In this document: one piece after another, positions 52,446 through 61,243 of the stretch
Position numbering within the stretch: the first letter of the stretch is position 1
How the letters are laid out: each line of letters begins with the position of its first letter
DNA from: an uncultured Candidatus Saccharibacteria bacterium
GTDB lineage: Bacteria > Patescibacteriota > Saccharimonadia > Saccharimonadales > Saccharimonadaceae
Assembly: GCA_948477625.1 (NCBI GenBank)
Contig: CAOLNK010000003.1
Span: 1-64,000, forward strand
Direction of reading: 5' to 3'
DNA: 64,000 nt
The notes under the pieces: model-generated
What the model saw: the letters and a program-made list of their open reading frames with translations, nothing else
What the model was told of the DNA's origin: nothing
The model's database searches: none
Translations under genes and position numbers: made by a program

Positions 52446-54062
52446 ATGGCAAAGAAAATCTTTTATACCGCTGAGGCTCGGGAAAAAGTCCTCGCCGGCG
52501 CCAAACAACTCTATGACGCCGTCAAAGTCACCTTTGGTCCAAAGGGCCAAAACGTTGTTATCGAGAAATCCTACGGCGGACCGACCATCACCCATGATGG
52601 TGTCACCGTAGCCGAAGCCGTTGACCTTGGCAGCACCGAAGAAAACCTCGGTGAGCAAATTGGCGCCAAACTCATCAAATCCGCTGCTCAGAAGCTCAAC
52701 AAAGTTGCTGGTGATGGTACCACCACCGTTACCGTGCTCACCTATAATATCTTAGCCGAAGCCAACAAGTTGATTGCCGCTGGCGTCAACCCAATGGAAC
52801 TCCGCAAGGGAATTGAGGAAGCCGGTGCCGAAATCATCAGAGGCATCGAAAAAACCGCTGAGAAAATCGAAGGCAACGACAGCAAAGTCGCCGAAGTCGC
52901 CTCTATCTCTGCCGGAGACCCAGAAATCGGCAAAATGATCGCCGACGTCATCAGCAAAATCGGCAAAGACGGCGTAGTTACCGTGGAACAAGGCCAAGGC
53001 CTCGAAATGGAGCAGGAAATCGTTGAAGGCTTCACCTATGACAAGGGTTATTCTTCACCTTTCTTCATCACCGATACCAACCGCCAAGAGGCTATCTTTG
53101 ACAAACCTCTCGTCTTGATTACTGATAAAAAGATTTCCAGCGCTCAAGAGCTTTTGCCACTCCTTGAGCAATGCGCTCAAGCTGGCCGCAAAGACCTCGT
53201 AATTATCGCTGAAGAAGTCGAAGGTGAGGCCCTCTCAGTCCTCGTACTCAACAAACTCAAGGGTGTATTTAATACCCTCGTTCTCAAGGCCCCATCTTTC
53301 GGCGACCGCCGCAAAGAAATCATGGAAGATATCGCCATTCTTACTGATGCTACCGTTGTCTCTGGTGACAAAGGCATGAAACTCGAAGAAGTCGGCATGG
53401 AAGTCCTCGGCACTTGTGGCAAAGTCATCGCTACCAAAGACGAAACCACCATCATCAAGGGTGCTGGCAACCAAGCTGCCGTCAACGAACGTATCAGCCT
53501 CATCCAGAGCCAAGCTAAATTAGCCAAGTCCGACTACGAACGCGAAGAACTTGAGAAGCGCACTGCCGCACTCCTCGGCAAAGTTGCCGTCATCAAAGTC
53601 GGTGGCGCTTCTGAAGCTGAGATTGACGAAAAGAAGTTCCGCGTCGATGACGCTGTGGCCGCTACCAAAGCCGCTCTTGCCGAGGGTATCGTTACCGGTG
53701 GTGGCGTCACCTTGGTTAACCTCGCCGCTAATCTCAAAGCCGACAACGACGGCGCCAAGATTGTGAAGAAAGCCCTTCAGGCTCCATTCATTCATATTAT
53801 GGAAAACGCTGGCCTCAATAGTCAAGCTCTCTTGGCCGAAGTGGAGAAAGCCAAACCTGGCTTTGGTGTCAACGTCATGGCTCCAGAAGAGGGAATTGTT
53901 AACCTCAAGAAAGCCGGCGTAATTGACCCTGCTAAAGTCACCAAGGAAGCCGTCCAGAGCGCTACTAGCATCGCTGCTACTGCTATCACCATGGGTGCAC
54001 TCATCGTAGACATCCCAGAAAAGCAGGCTCCAGCTGCTCCTGACATGGGTGGTATGTACTAA
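52446..54062 (+). CDS. groL: Chaperonin GroEL
   Basis: 538 residues, full length, ending DMGGMY. GDGTTTVTVL (ATP site), the apical domain and ERKAKIDDA-like region LEKRTAALLGKVAVIKVGG are present. AAGGAGC precedes the ATG. Transcribed with groS under the CIRCE-like site. Confidence 0.97.
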   Translation: MAKKIFYTAEAREKVLAGAKQLYDAVKVTFGPKGQNVVIEKSYGGPTITHDGVTVAEAVDLGSTEENLGEQIGAKLIKSAAQKLNKVAGDGTTTVTVLTYNILAEANKLIAAGVNPMELRKGIEEAGAEIIRGIEKTAEKIEGNDSKVAEVASISAGDPEIGKMIADVISKIGKDGVVTVEQGQGLEMEQEIVEGFTYDKGYSSPFFITDTNRQEAIFDKPLVLITDKKISSAQELLPLLEQCAQAGRKDLVIIAEEVEGEALSVLVLNKLKGVFNTLVLKAPSFGDRRKEIMEDIAILTDATVVSGDKGMKLEEVGMEVLGTCGKVIATKDETTIIKGAGNQAAVNERISLIQSQAKLAKSDYEREELEKRTAALLGKVAVIKVGGASEAEIDEKKFRVDDAVAATKAALAEGIVTGGGVTLVNLAANLKADNDGAKIVKKALQAPFIHIMENAGLNSQALLAEVEKAKPGFGVNVMAPEEGIVNLKKAGVIDPAKVTKEAVQSATSIAATAITMGALIVDIPEKQAPAAPDMGGMY

Positions 54063-54081
54063 ACATTGCCAGAAACAGTTT

Positions 54082-54110
54082 AGGCCTCACTCTACGAGTG
54101 AGGCCTTTAC
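54082..54110 (+). terminator. groESL terminator
   Basis: AGGCCTCACTC, TAC, GAGTGAGGCCT, then TTACT. Confidence 0.8.
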
Positions 54111-54115
54111 TATAT

Positions 54116-54640
54116 CTAAGTTACATTGCTTCGTTCTTGGCAATATCGTCGCCAAGAAGAATAATTCACGCAACGCATAAAATAGGGTCTGTATATTCTT
54201 TTAAGCCAATAAATCATTTTGTTCTCATGCTCCAAGCGCACTCGAAGGTCATTCTCTTTTTTGCATAGTTCTGGACAAAGTTCCCACTGTCTTACACGAG
54301 CATTATGTAGAAACCAAAGCATTCCCAAAATTCCACACTGGTCTTCCATTGCTTTAGAATCTTGACGCGAAGTATACGCTCCTCCTCTCAACTGCGCGCA
54401 ATATCCCCGCCACTCATCTTCGGGCGACATCTCACAATGTCGCAAGACCTTCTCATCTATGTCTTTTCGTACCCTTGAGATACTCTCCTGAAGATCGATG
54501 CATCTTATCAAACAGTCACGCAACTCTTTCTCTGCTCGCAATTTAATGTACCACTCCCGCAAAAACAGGAAAATCAAAAGTGCAAAGCAGAATAAAAACA
54601 AGAAACTAAAACTCCATCCAACCACTTTTAAAACAGCCAT
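54116..54640 (-). CDS. Membrane protein of unknown function, 174 residues
   Basis: An N-terminal membrane helix (about residues 6-29) followed by a charged, cysteine-rich cytoplasmic or external helical domain (at least 9 Cys). AAAGGGG before ATG 54640 supports this start over an upstream GTG. No family recognised. Confidence 0.6.
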   Translation of the reverse strand: MAVLKVVGWSFSFLFLFCFALLIFLFLREWYIKLRAEKELRDCLIRCIDLQESISRVRKDIDEKVLRHCEMSPEDEWRGYCAQLRGGAYTSRQDSKAMEDQCGILGMLWFLHNARVRQWELCPELCKKENDLRVRLEHENKMIYWLKRIYRPYFMRCVNYSSWRRYCQERSNVT

Positions 54641-54739
54641 TTTAACCACCCCTTTCGCCTATAACAGACAACCTATTATACACTATATATCATAACATAA
54701 AGCAAAGAGATATACAATGCAAAAACTTCATCTCCCACT

Positions 54740-54766
54740 CTACATATCTAATACAGTACTAAGGCA
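54740..54766 (-). repeat. Cassette 3'-end remnant (copy 14)
   Basis: Only the terminal block remains: TGCCTTAGTACTGTATTAGA then TATGTAG on the minus strand. The preceding variable part is gone (only CCCCTCTATG-like sequence), so this is a scar. Confidence 0.85.
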
Positions 54767-54809
54767 CATAGAGGGGAAATGAAAGCAATGATATCAAACA
54801 CAACCTATA

Positions 54810-54838
54810 TTGACATATACATAATTCTATTATAAAAT
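54810..54838 (+). promoter_or_regulatory. Promoter of the 99-residue membrane protein
   Basis: TTGACA, 17 bases, TAAAAT. Confidence 0.78.
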
Positions 54839-54892
54839 TACACAGTACCTTACGAATCTAATTTGATAGTATACATACAGGAGGGAATTACC

Positions 54893-55192
54893 ATGAAATT
54901 TCTCGAGAACCACCCCAAAATTAAGCTTTTTATCCAATGTGCACTATCTATTGGCTACTTTATCTTTATGATTATTCAATGTAGCCATACAATCGACCAC
55001 AATCTACTCCATCCCACTCCCTTTATCGAAGCCGTCACGACAACTCTCAATCTTTCCAACATCGCCAATGCCATTGGCCTCCTTTACTTTATTGGCGGAT
55101 CTATCGGTTTTATTTTGGGAGTCATTATCCTTCAGGCAATCATCAATGTCTGCAAAGACATCAAATCAATCAAAACCTTGTCTGAGGAATAG
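54893..55192 (+). CDS. Small membrane protein of unknown function, 99 residues
   Basis: MKFLENHPKIKLFIQCALSI; two hydrophobic helices (about 10-28 and 62-85). CAGGAGGG precedes ATG 54893. Own promoter and terminator, so a single-gene unit. Confidence 0.65.
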   Translation: MKFLENHPKIKLFIQCALSIGYFIFMIIQCSHTIDHNLLHPTPFIEAVTTTLNLSNIANAIGLLYFIGGSIGFILGVIILQAIINVCKDIKSIKTLSEE

Positions 55193-55229
55193 GGAACCAA
55201 GCTATCAACGTACATTTTCACATCAACAA

Positions 55230-55259
55230 AAACTGCCCCAGTTACCCGGAGCAGTTTTT
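55230..55259 (+). terminator. Terminator
   Basis: AAACTGC(C)CC..GG(A)GCAGTTTTT hairpin with a T-run. Confidence 0.7.
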
Positions 55260-55272
55260 CTTCTTACACTAG

Positions 55273-55397
55273 CTCTAACAACTTATTTTCGATGCAGTAC
55301 AAAGAAAAGCAGAGTAGCGGAAGAAGCCGTATTACAAATACGGCGCCTGAGCAACGGATGCTCTGACGCCGTAATGCACGAAAATAAGTTATTAGAG
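55273..55397. repeat. Long imperfect palindrome D (contains a stop codon)
   Basis: CTCTAA.AACTTATTTTCG.TGCA pairs with its complement over about 24 bases; the centre is GCCGTATTACAAATACGGC. The right arm holds the TAA stop of the 160-residue gene at 55392-55394. Confidence 0.8.
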
Positions 55398-55874
55398 TGA
55401 CATTTCGTCGATGCTGTTGATGAGGTACAACAAGCTATCCGCACGTACCTTGTCATCGCGAATCTGGCGAGCAGCCTCATAAGCAGGAGCAATCACCGCC
55501 TTATCACGCATAGTGTTCAACATTTCCTGATACAACAAGAAGCGCTTCTCTGGTTCAACTTCAACGCGATCCATAATTGGGAAGAGCTCCTTAAGAGCGG
55601 CTTCCTTCACCTTGGAGATATCAGCACCGTAACTCATTGGGCGACCAAAACCACCACCCATCGGCATACTCGGCATCGCCATCTGTGGCGCAGGAGCAGG
55701 TGCCGGAGCTGGAACGTTCGGCAACTTCATTGTATTGGCAGCTGGTGCTGGAGGCACCATGCTAGCCGGTTGAGGTGCAGGAGCTGGCTTTTGAGCGCCA
55801 CCCTGCTGACCACCCTTCTGGGTGATTTCGTCGATTGCACGCTGCAAATCGTTATCTTTACGGTTTTGGTTCAT
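55392..55874 (-). CDS. Protein of unknown function, 160 residues
   Basis: A Pro/Ala/Met-rich low-complexity N-terminal half (residues 20-80) and a helical C-terminal domain (ISKVKEAALKELFPIMDRVE, then FLLYQEMLNTMRDKAVIAPA). AAAGGTGGG precedes the ATG. Not recognised; probably lineage-specific. Confidence 0.65.
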   Translation of the reverse strand: MNQNRKDNDLQRAIDEITQKGGQQGGAQKPAPAPQPASMVPPAPAANTMKLPNVPAPAPAPAPQMAMPSMPMGGGFGRPMSYGADISKVKEAALKELFPIMDRVEVEPEKRFLLYQEMLNTMRDKAVIAPAYEAARQIRDDKVRADSLLYLINSIDEMSL

Positions 55875-55934
55875 ATTTACCCACCTTTTATTAAATTAAC
55901 ATAACGTATATTACCTATTATAGCACAAGTATTT

Positions 55935-56399
55935 TCAAATGCGCAAGAACTTTATTAATTTATCTAGCATATCCAATTTCACTTCTTCCATCGGCAAACG
56001 CGCACCAAATGCATCTACAATCGCTTCTCCCTTTGCCTCGGGAAAATACACCGTCACTCGCGGGGAAAAGCGCTTGCGCGGCGTCAGCACAATTGCAAAA
56101 TGGTTACCTTCATGCAAAATCCCAAACGCCTTAAACTCACTATAATCATACAGGTGGTCGCCCTCGCTCAAACCTTTGTTACTCAAAGTGTAATGCAAAA
56201 TCCGTGGCGGTCGCATCGCATACACCAGCAACGCCACCACACTCAGTACAATCACCGCCAAGAAAGTCCACGCCTGCAACCAAATCGCCAGCGCCGAAAA
56301 CATCAAACCCACAGCAACCAGGCCAACATACCACCAAGAATTCTTCTCTCGTACAATATATTCCTCAGCTTCCCAACTAATTGCATCTGAACTTGCCAT
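55935..56399 (-). CDS. Membrane protein with PH-like domain, 154 residues
   Basis: Two adjacent membrane helices (about residues 22-62) followed by a beta-rich domain (RILHYTLSNKGLSEGDHLYD) resembling bacterial PH domains. The start at 56399 is set by TATAAT 6 bases upstream (leaderless). Function unknown. Confidence 0.65.
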   Translation of the reverse strand: MASSDAISWEAEEYIVREKNSWWYVGLVAVGLMFSALAIWLQAWTFLAVIVLSVVALLVYAMRPPRILHYTLSNKGLSEGDHLYDYSEFKAFGILHEGNHFAIVLTPRKRFSPRVTVYFPEAKGEAIVDAFGARLPMEEVKLDMLDKLIKFLRI

Positions 56400-56474
56400 A
56401 ACCACATTATAACACAAAAACCTAAGCGCAGGTGTATTCCATATTTTTCCGCTTTATGATAGAATATATCTATT

Positions 56475-56567
56475 GGAGAGTTACCCAAGTGGCTGAAGGG
56501 GGCGGTTTGCTAAATCGCTAGTGTGGGGAAACCTGCAGCGGGAGTTCGAATCTCCCACTCTCCGCCA
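56475..56567 (+). tRNA. tRNA-Ser(GCT)
   Basis: 93 bases including encoded CCA. Acceptor GGAGAGT/ACTCTCC, long variable arm (TAGTGTGGGGAAACCTGCA), anticodon loop TTGCTAA with anticodon GCT, T-loop TTCGAAT, discriminator G. The recombinase frame on the other strand runs into it. Confidence 0.95.
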
Positions 56568-58148
56568 TTGTTGACAAACGCTCTCATTTGAGGCGTTTTT
56601 TATCTGTAAATCACTGTTCGAACCTGCTTTAAATTGCTCTTCTAACTTTTTATAGTTCTTTTGAATCGGTTCAAGCCATTTATAGGTGTCAATGCTTAAT
56701 TTTTTATCTCGTATTACAATGTTCGAACCTAAACTTTGTAGTACCTCACGCTTTGCATAAGCGTCACCATTTTCGAATTTTTCGCGACCACTAAATAAAA
56801 CTTCTAACGTTTTCCTCATCATCTTACGCCAGTCGGCTCCATTCTCTAAAGTCTCATTTAGATCCTTCTGTAATTGTTTAATTTCAGCGTTTACTTCTTC
56901 AAGTTTGTTTTTGTATTGTTCCTGAGTAATTAATCCACCCGCACACATATCCAATAATCTATCAGCCTTCTCGTTTGCACGTTTAAGGGCTTTGCTTTGA
57001 GAATCTAGCAAATGTCGCCTATCGCCGCACTCTTCATCATTCATATTTCGTATGGTCTCCAAACCCCACACTTCGAATTGTTTCATAATCGTTAACCCAT
57101 CAAACAATTCTTCAAGTTGCCTAGTTAAATCTTTTTCCTCAATACAGCCCTGTTTACAGTCAATGTCTTTACGTTTATGCGTACAATGATAATAAGTATA
57201 TTTACCGCCCCTTTTATGTTCTGCAGTAATGCTGCAACCGCACTCTCCACATCTAGCAATACCTTTATAAGTGAAGTCCTTTTTCTGGGTTAGTCTTGGC
57301 TTACCATGACGACCCAATAATTCTTGTGTTCTATTATATTCATCTATAGAAATCATCGCAGGATAAGAACCCCTCAATTTTTCTCCAGTTAATGGCTCGA
57401 TAATAATTCCTGCATATCTTTCATTCTTTAGTAGTTTGTAAAAACCAGCACGACTTAATGGGCAACCGCCTTTTCTCCTAGTTTTTCTCGTTCTAAATCC
57501 CCATTGGTTATTTAATACATCTAGTATAGCAGGCACCGAATATTCACCAGTCAAGAACAGCTTCCATGCCTTTTGCAGCAATGGGAATCGTTCTGGATCA
57601 ACAGCCGTTATACTCTCCGTCGGATCTTCTTCAGTTGGATTGGGGTTCTTCTGATTCAAATAGCCCAACAAATTCGCCGTGGGCAGCCAGCCTTTGAGCC
57701 TCTTTTCTCTATTACCGCGTTTAACATCTCTTGATAAATTAGCCGAATAATACTGCGAATCTGCCAAAGCATATTGTAGACTTTTCACTCCTTCAGGAGT
57801 ATTCTCAAATGAAGCCGTAGCAAATTGCAAATCCTTGATAATTCCATGGCTAAAATAATGCGTAATCTGTCCTGCGTCCATCGAATTCCTAGATAATCGT
57901 GTAGGCTGCCAAGCCACAATACCATCAGCCTCGCCTCTTTTTATACGTTCCATCATTGCGCTAAATGCTGGGCGATTTTCCGCTTCAAAGGCACTTTTAC
58001 TTTCTTGAACCCAATCGATGATATTTAAATTTGGGAAACACTTAAGAATTTCATTACGTTGAGCGTCAATCGAAAGAGCCTGGCGCTCATTGGCTTCAGT
58101 CGATTTTCTTAAATATGCAATGTATCTTAATTTTCTATTCTTTATCAT
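56481..58148 (-). CDS. Large serine recombinase
   Basis: 555 residues. The resolvase domain has the nucleophile Ser16 in AYLRKSTEANE, and ADGIVAWQPTRLSRNS; a recombinase domain and a zinc ribbon follow (CGECGCSITAEH...YYHC...C), then a coiled coil. Such enzymes integrate phages and mobile islands. The natural C-terminus has probably been replaced: the frame continues through a short terminator and the antisense strand of tRNA-Ser (VGDSNSRCRFPHTSDLANRP), which is not normal protein sequence. This marks the integration junction. Confidence 0.88.
   Translation of the reverse strand: MIKNRKLRYIAYLRKSTEANERQALSIDAQRNEILKCFPNLNIIDWVQESKSAFEAENRPAFSAMMERIKRGEADGIVAWQPTRLSRNSMDAGQITHYFSHGIIKDLQFATASFENTPEGVKSLQYALADSQYYSANLSRDVKRGNREKRLKGWLPTANLLGYLNQKNPNPTEEDPTESITAVDPERFPLLQKAWKLFLTGEYSVPAILDVLNNQWGFRTRKTRRKGGCPLSRAGFYKLLKNERYAGIIIEPLTGEKLRGSYPAMISIDEYNRTQELLGRHGKPRLTQKKDFTYKGIARCGECGCSITAEHKRGGKYTYYHCTHKRKDIDCKQGCIEEKDLTRQLEELFDGLTIMKQFEVWGLETIRNMNDEECGDRRHLLDSQSKALKRANEKADRLLDMCAGGLITQEQYKNKLEEVNAEIKQLQKDLNETLENGADWRKMMRKTLEVLFSGREKFENGDAYAKREVLQSLGSNIVIRDKKLSIDTYKWLEPIQKNYKKLEEQFKAGSNSDLQIKNASNESVCQQWRRVGDSNSRCRFPHTSDLANRPLQPLG
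56576..56602 (+). terminator. Terminator after tRNA-Ser
   Basis: AAACGC and GCGTTT arms around CTCATTTGAG, with TTTTTT. Confidence 0.65.
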
Positions 58149-58334
58149 AATTCATCCAATCAAAATAGGTAGCCCCTGCTACACCAATCTATTTCACAAG
58201 GAAATTTCTCGGATGAGGCTACCTATTCCAACGAGAAATAAAATAACCTTGTGATTTAACAAACTAGTGTAGCATCCTCATTATATACCATAAACACTGT
58301 TTGGTAAACCTACATACAAGTTCTTTTTATATTT
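58149..58334. other. Gap with a long inverted repeat
   Basis: AATAGGTAGCC (about 58166) pairs with GGCTACCTATT (about 58218) over a ~40-base loop. It sits immediately upstream of the recombinase gene and could be a recombinase-related or regulatory site. Confidence 0.4.
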
Positions 58335-58751
58335 CTATGGTATAAGAAATCCCTTAACGTAAGGATTCTGATATTCCTTATTCCCCTCACATTGAATGGG
58401 CTCGACAACCGTCTTAGGCTTTCCTATGACACGGTCAAAAATATCCATCAACGCCGTCCACCCATTTTTACCAGCTAAGGTCTCTATCGCTATTTGTGCA
58501 ACAAACCCATATTCGCCAAGTTCTTCCGCTTCTTTTTCAAGTAAGCTCATCGCCTCCTTTTTATTTCGACATTTCACTGCTTGCCACAAGCGAGCATATA
58601 CTAGTTCCTGCGCATTAGGCGGAATTTCACTAATAACATTGCAAAGCTTCTTTTTACGACCATTATTGTCTGGTTGATTAGTACTAGAAAAACGCGTATT
58701 TCTGCCAATTTCTCGCATGTGTTCCGCCGTTTTTTCGCCGTTTTCACTCAT
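58335..58751 (-). CDS. Element protein, DUF5681/small-terminase-like
   Basis: 138 residues. The start FSSTNQPDNNGRKKK resembles the F-x-P-G-x-S-G-N-P-x-G-R-P segment of DUF5681 phage-type proteins; the rest is helical (VYARLWQAVKCRNKKEAMSL). The match is weak. Its ATG overlaps the stop of the upstream ATPase (ATGA). Confidence 0.5.
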   Translation of the reverse strand: MSENGEKTAEHMREIGRNTRFSSTNQPDNNGRKKKLCNVISEIPPNAQELVYARLWQAVKCRNKKEAMSLLEKEAEELGEYGFVAQIAIETLAGKNGWTALMDIFDRVIGKPKTVVEPIQCEGNKEYQNPYVKGFLIP

Positions 58752-59983
58752 TTATCCTCCTTTGTCTCTACTTCCAATGGTATAATTAACCTCAACCGTT
58801 TATCATTCTTACTTTCAATAATTTGTATTAAGCCCACTGCCTCTAATGAACTAAGTAATCTTTTTAGCTGCCAATCTTGTAGCATTGTTCGTTTTGTTTG
58901 AACATATCGATTGAGAATTTCTTGCCTAGTCAGGGCGCATTGCTCTATATCGCTCATCGGATGGCATGAATTGATTTTACCAAACTGACACATTAGCCTC
59001 TTCTGATTAAAAAGAGGTACAATGATGTCGTAATAGATACTAGCTACATATGGAGGTAAACTTAGACATTGCGTCTTAGCAATATCTTTCCATAAAGACG
59101 CTGCTTCCATTACATCTTTCTCATTCGCGTAGTACTGCCCCTCTTTGTTCTTCCGATACCAAATATTTAGTAGGGCTATTGACTTAATAATGTCAATAAA
59201 ATGTTTCATATCACGTGAATGGCGTACTCTTGGTTTATCGACCATGTTATTAAAAGTTTTCATGATTAAATCTTGGCTAGGTAGCCCAATTACTCCTACT
59301 CGCATATCACGAATTGTCCTAATTCGATGTTGCAATAACTGACGATCATGATTATTACAAATTTCTTTTTGAAAATTTTCGGGATTCGACTCACGATCCA
59401 CGACCGCAAGCTTCGCCAATTCTATTTTTTCAGTAGTGACTTCTGGCGAAAGCATAATGGCACGAGTACTCTCTTGTTCATCCATAAATGAATTTGCCGA
59501 ACAAAAGACTGTTGCAGGGAAGCCTCGAATAATGACTTCCTCGGCACGATTTTCGCCAGACTTACTTCTGTTCGTGAGACAGAAAGTTGCCTCTTTTCTA
59601 TCGTGAGATAAAATAGATCTTAAATTTTCTTGCACTTTAGCATCAGGTTGTTCCTGAAAAACTAATATTTTTCGCTCCAAATTCATAATTCGTACCCCAC
59701 GTTCTTTATCCAACTTGGCACTATAATGAAAAGCAGTTGGCGTAATCTTAGAGTATACTATTGTATCTTCTTCGGGAAAAAGCTTTACAATTTCATTGGT
59801 TAAAAAAGTTTTGCCTGCTGATGACGGTGCATTAAGAGTAATATTAATCTGAGAGCTATCTGTAAATGCCGACAACATTGTTAGAAAAATGAGGAGCTTG
59901 TTAGTTCTATCTTCCTTAATTGTCAAATCTAAAATCTGACAAACATCATCTAGGCCTATTTCTTTAAACGGAAATGGTTCCAT
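58748..59983 (-). CDS. Element-encoded P-loop ATPase, replication-like
   Basis: 411 residues. Walker A is NAPSSAGKTFLTNEI (residues 51-65), with an acidic Walker B-like ILVFQEQPD, a sensor-like FCSANSFMDEQES and a C-terminal winged-helix part (LKRLLSSLEAVGLIQIIESK). This layout resembles plasmid or virus helicase/primase ATPases that open origins. It overlaps the 61-residue gene by 20 bases. Confidence 0.65.
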   Translation of the reverse strand: MEPFPFKEIGLDDVCQILDLTIKEDRTNKLLIFLTMLSAFTDSSQINITLNAPSSAGKTFLTNEIVKLFPEEDTIVYSKITPTAFHYSAKLDKERGVRIMNLERKILVFQEQPDAKVQENLRSILSHDRKEATFCLTNRSKSGENRAEEVIIRGFPATVFCSANSFMDEQESTRAIMLSPEVTTEKIELAKLAVVDRESNPENFQKEICNNHDRQLLQHRIRTIRDMRVGVIGLPSQDLIMKTFNNMVDKPRVRHSRDMKHFIDIIKSIALLNIWYRKNKEGQYYANEKDVMEAASLWKDIAKTQCLSLPPYVASIYYDIIVPLFNQKRLMCQFGKINSCHPMSDIEQCALTRQEILNRYVQTKRTMLQDWQLKRLLSSLEAVGLIQIIESKNDKRLRLIIPLEVETKEDK

Positions 59984-60149
59984 TCATTGTCCTTTCTTTT
60001 TGATCGGGCGGCGCAGAATCCAATCTGAAGGCCACAAGACGCAGGATTGCTAGCCCCTGAACCTGAGCCTCTTCATCAGACAAATTGTCACCAAATGCCT
60101 CCTTGTATAGGCACTTAAGTTGCTCGATTCTGTCTGGAGGGATTTGCAT
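59964..60149 (-). CDS. Small element protein, 61 residues
   Basis: MQIPPDRIEQLKCLYKEAFG; helical. TTAAGGATAAAGG precedes the ATG. Translationally coupled to the ATPase, perhaps its partner. No family recognised. Confidence 0.6.
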   Translation of the reverse strand: MQIPPDRIEQLKCLYKEAFGDNLSDEEAQVQGLAILRLVAFRLDSAPPDQKERTMNGTISV

Positions 60150-60287
60150 AGCCTTTATCCTTAAAATTGATATACTTTAAGGATAACTAACTTTCGAAAT
60201 ATACACCTTGATATGGGAATGAATAGGAACAAATAGGAACAAAAATGAATGTACAAAATATTCTTTAATAAATCATATTGAACAGTA

Positions 60288-61157
60288 TCAACAAAATTGC
60301 GAAGGGTATCGTTGTAATAAGTCTTGAATTTCACCTGAACTCGCACCAGATTCGAGTAACCTGCCCCTCGTGATAGTCAAGTTCAAAATACAAGATTTTT
60401 TGCTACGCCCCTCAAAGAATAGATCCTTCAAAAGTTTAGGCATCTTTATATTCCCAATGGTTTTTGAAAGATTAGGCTTACTGCCTTCTACGCGAGTTCT
60501 CTTTGTCGGGTTCTTCTGTGCTTTACTCATAAACTTATCCAGCACAGAATCTATATGTACTTTTTGTATAAGTACCCCATTAACAGACAACATTCCTCGT
60601 ATACTGTCATACTTAATCGTAAAAAGTACTTCATCAGGATCCAGTGAAAATTGTTTTTGCTTGTTTTGTAAAACTTCAACCTCGTTCCTATACGAAGAAA
60701 GCTTTTGCTCAATGGACTCAGCCCACGCATATATCTGATAAGTTGAGATTGTTTCAGGCTTTCCTGCAAGAATCCATCGCCGCTCTATTTCAGAGTAATG
60801 CTTTTTATGTTTTGTCATAAAAGTCTTATCGTTGAGTATCTCTTCTTCATGTCCATGTAAAATTTTTATCTTTTTCCAAGGAGGAGCCGCAGCAAGATTC
60901 TTAAAACTCACGTCGGTCTTATATAGCCTTTCAAGGACATCAACGATATTAACATACCAATCGTTCAGTTCATCAAAAGAAAATGATGAATCAGCTGTTA
61001 ATAACTTGATGAGAACTGGTATTTTATTTATTTCGCAAAATACCCAAATAATTTGCGAAATTTTGTCATTTAATAACTTTGCTAAATATAATTTTTGTTT
61101 TGAATCCAATGAACTAAAATCGACAGTTAAGGGCTGTAGCCTTGTTCCTTCACTCAT
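60288..61157 (-). CDS. Element protein of unknown function, 289 residues
   Basis: MSEGTRLQPLTVDFSSLDSK; soluble, helical, Lys/Leu-rich, with a basic stretch (KNPTKRTRVEGSKPNLSKT) and a C-terminal helix. No motif recognised. TATAAT lies 8 bases before the ATG, so it starts its own transcript. The 138-base gap before the 61-residue gene shows nothing. Confidence 0.58.
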   Translation of the reverse strand: MSEGTRLQPLTVDFSSLDSKQKLYLAKLLNDKISQIIWVFCEINKIPVLIKLLTADSSFSFDELNDWYVNIVDVLERLYKTDVSFKNLAAAPPWKKIKILHGHEEEILNDKTFMTKHKKHYSEIERRWILAGKPETISTYQIYAWAESIEQKLSSYRNEVEVLQNKQKQFSLDPDEVLFTIKYDSIRGMLSVNGVLIQKVHIDSVLDKFMSKAQKNPTKRTRVEGSKPNLSKTIGNIKMPKLLKDLFFEGRSKKSCILNLTITRGRLLESGASSGEIQDLLQRYPSQFC

Positions 61158-61243
61158 TAAGTATAATTATACTACTTTGAGCATAAAACGTCTGAAACGT
61201 GCCTTAAAATGCGTTATACGGCCTTTTTCTACAAGTATATAAG

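Noticed and set aside
56481..56575. C-terminal protein sequence of the serine recombinase (VGDSNSRCRFPHTSDLANRP region)
   Set aside because: It is the antisense translation of tRNA-Ser, not a conserved protein domain.
58149..58334. Inverted repeat taken as the attachment site of the element
   Set aside because: The junction evidence points to tRNA-Ser, and no second copy of this repeat is in the window.
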